Below, piece by piece: positions 1 to 3,676 of a stretch of 5,329 bases of DNA (the stretch's first letter is position 1; each line of letters opens with the position of its first letter). This stretch comes from Actinomycetota bacterium (lineage in GTDB: Bacteria > Actinomycetota > Thermoleophilia > Solirubrobacterales > Solirubrobacteraceae), in NCBI GenBank assembly GCA_005883905.1, contig VAYD01000131.1, forward strand, positions 1 through 5,329. Direction: 5' to 3'. Both the position numbers and the translations under genes were made by a program. The notes under the pieces are model-generated. The model did no database searches and was not told the origin of the DNA. It saw only the letters and a program-made list of their open reading frames with translations.

Positions 1-444
1 AACGCGAAGCTCTGTCAAAAGGGCGGCTGGTCCACGCTGATGGACACGTCGGGGAAGAAGTTCGCGAACGAAGATGCGTGCGTCGGCTACGCGGCGCACG
101 GTGGTCCGGTCTATGCCGCCGCCGCGATCGACGTCGAGGCATGCATGGCCCAGCCTTATGACGGCCTCTGTGTCACCAAGAGCGGCTCGGGCCTGCAGGT
201 CGGCAGCGTCGTGACGCTGTCGCTCGCCCAGAACGGGACGGCGGTTCACGAGGAGTGGCCGATCGTGCAGGGCGACGGCACGATCGACTCGATGCCGGCG
301 TCGTACTTCGAGTTCCCGTGCGTGGCCGGCAACGAGTACTCGGCCGTGGCGAGCGGAACCTCGGCGGCCTCGCTGTCGTCGCCGTCGATGCCCGGCATTG
401 CGGTCACGTCGCAGACGGTCAAGCGGACCTCCACCTGCCCCTAG
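1..444 (+). CDS. C-terminal part of a probable exported Cys-containing protein (5' end outside window)
   Basis: The reading frame is open from base 1 and ends at TAG 442-444, giving 147 visible residues. The ATG at 40 is internal, because a conserved motif begins upstream of it. That motif reads CQKGGW at residues 5-10, then a Leu, a Gly and a Phe-x-Asn, then CVGY at 27-30 and GG at 34-35. I recall this C-x-x-GGW ... F-x-N ... CV-x-Y ... GG pattern from exported proteins of high-GC actinobacteria, where it usually lies in the mature secreted part. The remainder is Ser/Thr/Ala-rich, beta-like, with paired cysteines (C48, C57, C107, C146) that could form disulfides outside the cell. The protein ends right after a cysteine (STCP). 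The signal peptide, if present, would lie left of the window. The molecular function is unknown. HdeD follows 40 nt downstream on the same strand, so co-transcription is possible. Confidence 0.72.
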   Translation, partial: NAKLCQKGGWSTLMDTSGKKFANEDACVGYAAHGGPVYAAAAIDVEACMAQPYDGLCVTKSGSGLQVGSVVTLSLAQNGTAVHEEWPIVQGDGTIDSMPASYFEFPCVAGNEYSAVASGTSAASLSSPSMPGIAVTSQTVKRTSTCP

Positions 445-451
445 ACAAGCA

Positions 452-484
452 GGATCGGCCCATTGCGGGGGCGAACCCCGATCC
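452..484 (+). promoter_or_regulatory. Nested inverted repeats around the HdeD ribosome binding site
   Basis: Two perfect inverted repeats overlap in the 40-nt gap before the HdeD start. The outer one pairs GGATCGG (452-458) with CCGATCC (478-484), whose last base touches the ATG at 485. The inner one pairs CGGGG (466-470) with CCCCG (476-480) across a GCGAA loop. The arms share bases 478-480, so the full stems compete. The purine-rich GGGGGCGA (467-474), the only plausible Shine-Dalgarno-like stretch, lies inside. In RNA this could mask the start of HdeD or slow read-through from the upstream gene. No U tract follows, so it is not a classical intrinsic terminator. The role is inferred. Confidence 0.4.
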
Positions 485-1048
485 ATGGAAGCCTCAGTCG
501 CGTCCGACCCGTTCCGCCAGATGGTCAACCTCTGGTGGCTGTGGGTCCTGACGGGGGTGGCGTGGATCGTGGTCGCCCTCGTCGTGCTGCAGTTCGACCA
601 AGCGTCGATCACCACCGTCGGCGTCTTGATCGGGATCATGTTCCTCTCGGCCGGAGTGCAGAACCTGCTCTTCGGCTCGCTCGCGGGCGGTGCGGCGAAG
701 TGGATCCTCTGGATCTTCGGCGTCCTCTTCCTGATCGCGGGCGTGATCTCGCTGATCCATCCCGAGAACACGTTCGCGGGCGTCGCCGACATCCTCGGGT
801 TCCTGTTCCTGTGCGTCGGCGTGTTCTGGCTGGTTCAGGCCTTCGCCGAACGTGACACGAACGACCTCTGGTGGTTCGGCCTGATCGCCGGCATCTCGCT
901 GATCATCCTGGCGTTCTGGACGAGCGGCCAGTTCTTCATCCACAAGCAGTACACGCTGCTCGTGTTCGCCGGGATCTGGGCGCTGTTCCACGGCGTCGGG
1001 GACATCATGCGGGGGTTCCAGATCCGCAAGCTGAAGACGCTGGTGTAG
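485..1048 (+). CDS. HdeD-like (DUF308) integral membrane protein
   Basis: This is a 187-aa, strongly hydrophobic protein with about six membrane helices, near residues 17-36, 41-63, 71-91, 97-120, 128-147 and 156-175. They form three hairpin pairs with short loops such as HPEN (92-95) and a basic tail, RKLKTLV. The length and six-helix layout fit the HdeD/DUF308 family. Its namesake in Escherichia coli is an inner-membrane protein of the acid-resistance island, but actinobacterial members are mostly uncharacterised, so no acid role is claimed. I chose ATG 485 because a purine stretch lies about 10 nt upstream and it gives a short cytoplasmic N-terminus. ATG 521 in the same frame is the alternative. 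The frame is open upstream to 398, but that part overlaps the preceding gene. It ends 1 nt before the stop of the convergent VOC gene. Confidence 0.82.
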   Translation: MEASVASDPFRQMVNLWWLWVLTGVAWIVVALVVLQFDQASITTVGVLIGIMFLSAGVQNLLFGSLAGGAAKWILWIFGVLFLIAGVISLIHPENTFAGVADILGFLFLCVGVFWLVQAFAERDTNDLWWFGLIAGISLIILAFWTSGQFFIHKQYTLLVFAGIWALFHGVGDIMRGFQIRKLKTLV

Positions 1049-1049
1049 A

Positions 1050-1475
1050 TCACGGCTCGCGGCGCTCCTGCAGCGTCCAGCGATTGCCGTCGGGGTCGGT
1101 GAAGTCGGCGAAGCTGGCGTAGTCGGCGCGCGCGGGGTCCAGCCCGGCTTCCGATCCGCCGTCCCAGGCGTCGGGCGGGGTCTTGTGCCGGATCGCGCCG
1201 ACCGCGACGCCGCGGCCCGCCAACTCGCCGCGAGCGGCTTCGAGGTCGCCGACGACGACGTAGAGCCCGCGCATCGAACCGGGGTCGGCGTCGGTCAGCC
1301 CGACGCCGATCTGCACCGAGCAGCTCGACGCCGGTGGCGTGAGCTGGACGACGCGGAAGTCGTCGCTCGGCCGGTAGTCGACGTCGAGCGCGAATCCGGC
1401 CTGCTCGGTGTAGAACGCCAGCGAACGGTCGACATCGCTGACCGGCAGGATGATGACTTCGATCTTGTAGTTCAC
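1050..1475 (-). CDS. VOC (glyoxalase/dioxygenase) superfamily protein
   Basis: This is a 141-aa single-module vicinal-oxygen-chelate protein with two beta-alpha-beta-beta-beta halves. The first half has PVSDVDRSLAFY (11-22) followed by DFRVVQLTPP (39-48). The second has GLYVVVGDLEAARGEL (70-85) and the family signature FTDPDGNRWTLQE (125-137). VOC proteins usually use divalent metals and act in aldehyde detoxification, ring cleavage or antibiotic resistance. The substrate here cannot be read from sequence, and some members are catalytically inactive. I chose GTG 1475 because GGAGGGA lies 8 nt upstream and the homologous N-terminus (NYKIEVIILPVSDVD) begins there. Extending the frame to 1694 adds only Arg-rich shadow sequence. 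The start overlaps the ZAS2 stop as GTGA, implying translational coupling. It is the last gene of the minus-strand unit. Confidence 0.85.
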   Translation of the reverse strand: MNYKIEVIILPVSDVDRSLAFYTEQAGFALDVDYRPSDDFRVVQLTPPASSCSVQIGVGLTDADPGSMRGLYVVVGDLEAARGELAGRGVAVGAIRHKTPPDAWDGGSEAGLDPARADYASFADFTDPDGNRWTLQERREP

Positions 1476-1675
1476 GTGGGTCGTCCCTCCATCCCTTTGG
1501 TCACGGCCACCAGGCCGTCGTGGTCGGTGCGGCAGGCTGTGCACCGGCTCAGGTGCACCGCGACCCCCTCGAACCAGGCGCCGCTTCGTTCTCCTCGCAG
1601 CTCTGCCTCGACGTAGCGCTCGAGCGCGGCGCACGTGGCCCCGCAGCCGGCGTCGCGCTCGTCGAGGGCGAGCAC
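1472..1675 (-). CDS. Small zinc-finger (ZAS/zf-HC2-like) protein, ZAS2, paralogue of the protein at 3292-3525
   Basis: This 67-aa soluble protein has a candidate zinc site made of C11 (and C15) plus H41-x3-C45-x2-C48, the layout of zinc-binding anti-sigma (ZAS) domains. It aligns without gaps to the small protein encoded after the sigma gene: 25 of 47 positions are identical. These include DAGC, YVE, ELRGE, the H/C/C ligands and DHDG just after them. No membrane segment is present, so it would act in the cytoplasm as RsrA-type proteins do. The GTG start at 1675 lies 26 nt after the DUF427 stop and lacks a clear Shine-Dalgarno sequence, so it probably relies on coupling. The frame stays open upstream across the DUF427 stop, so the exact start is uncertain. 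Its TGA overlaps the VOC start. Anti-sigma function is inferred; it could instead be a decoy or a metal/redox sensor. Confidence 0.72.
   Translation of the reverse strand: MLALDERDAGCGATCAALERYVEAELRGERSGAWFEGVAVHLSRCTACRTDHDGLVAVTKGMEGRPT
1484..1490 (-). promoter_or_regulatory. Strong ribosome binding site for the VOC gene
   Basis: On the minus strand GGAGGGA lies 8 nt before GTG 1475. It is inside the ZAS2 coding region and fixes the VOC start against the much longer open frame. Confidence 0.75.
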
Positions 1676-1701
1676 GGATTCGATCGATCGGCACCCGGTC
1701 G

Positions 1702-2583
1702 TCAGGAGGCCCCTTCCAGCACGCCGGTCAGCGCGCCGGCCTCGCCGATCGTCAGGTTGCGGTCGGCGCCGTGCGCGACGACGTTCTGGCCCGGCTCGAG
1801 CTCGAGGCGCTTGCCGTCCAGCGTCACCTCGACGCGGTCGGGCTCGAACGAGACGAGGTCACCGATCGCTGCCATCTCGTCGAACGGCGCGCGGTAGGAC
1901 CACGCGGCGTTCTCCACGCCGTCGATGGCGTAGTACGAGGCGATGCCCTTGTACGGGCAGAACGTCTGGAGCTCCGTCGGCGCGAGCTCGTCGGCGACGA
2001 CATCGTCTCGCGGCACGTACCAGCGCGGCGCGAAGCCCGACTCGTACAGTACGAGCGGCCTCGTGGTCTCGGCGACGACGCGCTCGCCGGCGCGGACCAC
2101 GAGGTGGCGGGAGCTGTGCCGGATGTCGATCCGGTGATACGGGTCGGCGGCGTGCCCGAGGATGCGGTCGTCCTCCTCGTAGACCGCGTCCATCGCCCGC
2201 CAGGCCAGCGCGACCTTGCCCCTGAGGATGGCCGCGTGCTCGGGGAGCGCGACGTGTTGCCAGGCGCCGCGCGCTGCCGTGCGCGTGCCTCCGGCGACCT
2301 CGAACCAAGCGGTCTGGCCGAGCTCGGCGTGTGTGGTGCGGTGGTTGGTCGGCCGCAGCGCGCCCTCGGCGAAGTCCTCGGTCGGGAAGTACGCGACGGG
2401 GTAGCGCCCCGGCTCGAACAGGATGACGGCGTCGTCGCTTTGCACCACCGTCCGCCCGCCGAGCTCGGCGCGCATCCGACGCCGCAGCGGCTCGGCGTAG
2501 AGCACGCGCTCCGGCATGTCGGGCACCAGGAACTGCCCGTTGGAGTTGCGGCCGATCGGCCCTTGCTGCCATGAGAGTCCCAT
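1702..2583 (-). CDS. DUF427 family protein with two tandem domains
   Basis: This 293-aa protein belongs to the DUF427 family. Two related beta-rich domains are visible. The first is near residues 24-140, with VILFEPGRYPVAYFP (53-67). The second is near 150-265, with LVLYESGFAPRWYVP (177-191), then TFCPYKG (207-213) and AAWSYRAP (226-233). Matching positions such as the YE/FE-P-G-x-x-P-x-x-YFP/WYVP block show an internal duplication. CPYKG and the WSY-type segment occur only in the second copy, so the first may be degenerate. The biochemical function of the family is not established to my knowledge. ATG 2583 is supported by the conserved opening MGLSWQQGP that I recall for two-domain members. 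It heads a minus-strand unit with ZAS2 and the VOC gene, divergent from the sigma gene. Confidence 0.83.
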   Translation of the reverse strand: MGLSWQQGPIGRNSNGQFLVPDMPERVLYAEPLRRRMRAELGGRTVVQSDDAVILFEPGRYPVAYFPTEDFAEGALRPTNHRTTHAELGQTAWFEVAGGTRTAARGAWQHVALPEHAAILRGKVALAWRAMDAVYEEDDRILGHAADPYHRIDIRHSSRHLVVRAGERVVAETTRPLVLYESGFAPRWYVPRDDVVADELAPTELQTFCPYKGIASYYAIDGVENAAWSYRAPFDEMAAIGDLVSFEPDRVEVTLDGKRLELEPGQNVVAHGADRNLTIGEAGALTGVLEGAS

Positions 2584-2594
2584 GTCCGATTCGT

Positions 2595-2610
2595 GGCGCG
2601 TCGCAGCGCC
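2595..2610. promoter_or_regulatory. Inverted repeat in the divergent promoter region (possible operator)
   Basis: GGCGC (2595-2599) and GCGCC (2606-2610) form a perfect 5-bp inverted repeat with a 6-nt spacer. It sits in the 58-nt gap between the DUF427 start (2583) and the proposed sigma start (2642), about where the -35 region of the sigma promoter would be. A protein bound there could affect both transcripts. In DNA this rich in GC such a short repeat can arise by chance, so this is a candidate only. Confidence 0.25.
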
Positions 2611-2629
2611 GTCTTACCGCAAGCGGGTC

Positions 2630-2635
2630 TACGAT
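2630..2635 (+). promoter_or_regulatory. Candidate -10 element (TACGAT) for the sigma gene, giving a leaderless mRNA
   Basis: TACGAT fits the TAnnnT -10 pattern of high-GC actinobacteria and lies exactly 6 nt before GTG 2642. That is the usual distance from -10 to the transcription start. Transcription would then begin at the start codon, which explains the absence of a Shine-Dalgarno sequence. No good -35 match is visible at the expected distance, which could mean it uses an alternative sigma factor. Confidence 0.45.
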
Positions 2636-2641
2636 CGGCAT

Positions 2642-3295
2642 GTGGGCGTCGACCAGCGATCCGCTGCGGCCGACCCGGTGTCGCGGCGATGGGTCGAGCA
2701 GTTGCACAGCAGCCACCCGCGCTACGAGCAGGCGGCCGCGAGGCTGCACGATGTTCTTCGGCGCGCCGCGCTGCACGAGCTCCATCGCCGGCGCGCGCTG
2801 CTGCCCTCGCTGGCGGGTCCGGAGCTCGACGACGTCGCGCAGCAGTGCGCGCACGACGCGATGCTGAACGTCCTGGCGAGGATCGACGACTTCCAAGGGC
2901 TCAGCCGCTTCACGACGTGGGCCTACAAGTTCGTGATCTTCGAGGTGTCGAGCAAGCTCGCCCGTCACACCTGGCAGCGCCTCCCACCGAGCCGCACGGA
3001 TCCGGAGTGGGCGGAGCTTCCCGACATGGCGGCGGGAGTCAGGCCGGGCGAGCAGGCGGAGAACCGGGAGCGCCTCGGCGTGCTGCGCAACGCCATCGAG
3101 CAGGACCTCACGCCGCGCCAGCGCGAGGTCTTCGTCGCGATCGCGCTGAACGATGTGCCGATCGACGTGCTCGCGCTGCAGCTCGACTCGAACCGCAACG
3201 CGATCTACAAGAACCTCTTCGACGCCAGGCGCAAGCTCCGGGGCTGCCTGGCGGGCGCCGGCTACCCACTCACCGACGAGGAGGCGCAAGCATGA
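2642..3295 (+). CDS. ECF-like sigma-70 family RNA polymerase sigma factor
   Basis: With the GTG start this is 217 aa. Region 2 lies near residues 60-112. It begins with ELDDVAQQCAHDAML (61-75) and continues with DDFQGLSRFTTWAYKF (82-97), the F-x-G-x-S-x-F-x-TW core-binding and promoter-melting segment. Region 4 lies near 155-205: LTPRQREVFVAIAL (156-169) followed by a helix-turn-helix ending in NAIYKNLFDARRKLRGCL (186-203). Region 3 is absent, as in ECF sigma factors; the linker is Pro/Glu-rich. It would direct RNA polymerase to a dedicated set of promoters. GTG 2642 is preferred because a -10-like TACGAT lies 6 nt upstream. The in-frame ATG 2582 adds 20 residues with no domain content and would share its CATG with the divergent DUF427 start. 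The stop overlaps the start of the zinc-finger gene, the usual layout of a sigma/anti-sigma pair. Confidence 0.85.
   Translation: MGVDQRSAAADPVSRRWVEQLHSSHPRYEQAAARLHDVLRRAALHELHRRRALLPSLAGPELDDVAQQCAHDAMLNVLARIDDFQGLSRFTTWAYKFVIFEVSSKLARHTWQRLPPSRTDPEWAELPDMAAGVRPGEQAENRERLGVLRNAIEQDLTPRQREVFVAIALNDVPIDVLALQLDSNRNAIYKNLFDARRKLRGCLAGAGYPLTDEEAQA
3278..3284 (+). promoter_or_regulatory. Ribosome binding site of the ZAS1 gene
   Basis: GAGGAGG lies within the last sigma codons, 7 nt before ATG 3292 and 10 nt before ATG 3295. Both starts are in frame and well placed, so either or both may be used. Confidence 0.7.
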
Positions 3296-3525
3296 TGGAC
3301 GTCCGCGAGCTCGACGAGCTCCTGCGTGCGCAGGAAGGCGATGCGGGCTGCGACGCCGGCGTCCCGATCATGGATCAGTACGTCGAGCTCGAGCTGCGCG
3401 GGGAGGATCCGAGCGAGCGCTTCCCGGGAACGGCGATCCACCTGCGCGTCTGTCCCGGCTGTCGCGCGGACCACGACGGCGTGCTCGAGGCCGCGCGTCG
3501 CTTCGGCGGCGTCGAGCCGGACTGA
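3292..3525 (+). CDS. Small zinc-finger protein, ZAS1, probable anti-sigma factor for the adjacent sigma factor
   Basis: This 77-aa soluble protein carries C20 and H50-x3-C54-x2-C57 (HLRVCPGC), matching the His-x3-Cys-x2-Cys core plus upstream Cys of zinc-binding anti-sigma proteins. In RsrA-type members oxidation of such cysteines releases the sigma factor. Whether this one senses redox is not shown. The YVELELRGE block (30-38) and DHDG (61-64) recall short zf-HC2-like partners of actinobacterial sigma factors. Its start overlaps the sigma stop as ATGA, so the two are translationally coupled and made in fixed ratio. There is no membrane helix. Its paralogue lies in the divergent unit at 1472-1675. 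One difference is that ZAS2 has a second Cys (C15) where this protein has Val24. Confidence 0.78.
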   Translation: MMDVRELDELLRAQEGDAGCDAGVPIMDQYVELELRGEDPSERFPGTAIHLRVCPGCRADHDGVLEAARRFGGVEPD

Positions 3526-3568
3526 CCCTGGCAGTAAGACCCCGCCGCCGCCGCGCCACTCATCTCGC

Positions 3569-3676
3569 ATGACCAGCCGAAACATCACATCCCTCGCCGC
3601 CCGCCTCGCGGCCGCCGCGGCCGCATATGACCCCGGTTTCCTGCTGACGCTCGAGGCCAAGCGTGTGAAGTGGTGA
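3569..3676 (+). CDS. Possible 35-aa small protein upstream of the MOSC fusion
   Basis: ATG 3569 opens a 35-codon frame that ends at TGA 3674-3676, overlapping the GTG start of the MOSC fusion (GTGA). The peptide starts MTSRNITSLAARL, has a run of five Ala (19-23 are A-A-Y-D-P after it) and ends LLTLEAKRVKW. It looks amphipathic, and I do not recognise it. Support comes from the stop/start overlap and from the position in a tightly packed unit, 43 nt after the ZAS1 stop. Against it are the lack of a clear Shine-Dalgarno sequence and the fact that its frame also runs open antisense-like through ZAS1. It may be a coupling leader, because the MOSC gene has only a weak binding site of its own. Confidence 0.35.
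   Translation: MTSRNITSLAARLAAAAAAYDPGFLLTLEAKRVKW
3608..3624. repeat. Tandem palindromes GCGGCCGC-C-GCGGCCGC
   Basis: Two copies of the 8-bp palindrome GCGGCCGC (3608-3615 and 3617-3624) are separated by a single C. They are at once a direct and an inverted repeat, and they lie about 50 nt before the MOSC fusion start. In the 35-aa frame they encode the Ala run. In RNA they could fold into a strong GC hairpin. GC-rich Ala codons alone could also produce them. Confidence 0.6.

Noticed and set aside
466..480. The GC hairpin resembles a tRNA T-arm or an intrinsic terminator
   Set aside because: There is no TTCRANNC T-loop and no other tRNA arm nearby. No U tract follows, and the HdeD ATG comes 5 nt later.
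1185..1616. 143-codon plus-strand frame over the VOC and ZAS2 genes
   Set aside because: It has no domain content, and the minus-strand reading matches known families with a clear binding site.
1050..1694. Longer 214-aa version of the VOC protein
   Set aside because: The extra N-terminus is Arg-rich and is the out-of-frame reading of ZAS2. A strong GGAGGGA precedes GTG 1475.
2516..2641. Longer sigma-factor starts at 2516 or ATG 2582
   Set aside because: 2516 lies inside the divergent DUF427 gene. 2582 shares CATG with the DUF427 start and adds no domain sequence. The -10-like element fits GTG 2642.
1859..3289. 476-codon open frame on the minus strand
   Set aside because: It is antisense to the sigma gene and in another frame of DUF427. 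Its second half is Arg-rich low-complexity sequence, so it is a shadow.
2593..3525. 310-codon plus-strand frame that contains ZAS1 at its end
   Set aside because: Before 3292 it is Arg/Ala-rich shadow of the sigma gene. The GAGGAGG at 3278-3284 and the ATGA overlap place the true start at 3292 or 3295.
3541..3555. GCC-rich run after ZAS1 (cccgccgccgccgcgcc) as a repeat element
   Set aside because: It is short and imperfect, and ordinary for DNA of this GC content. There is no paired arm and no recurrence elsewhere in the window.
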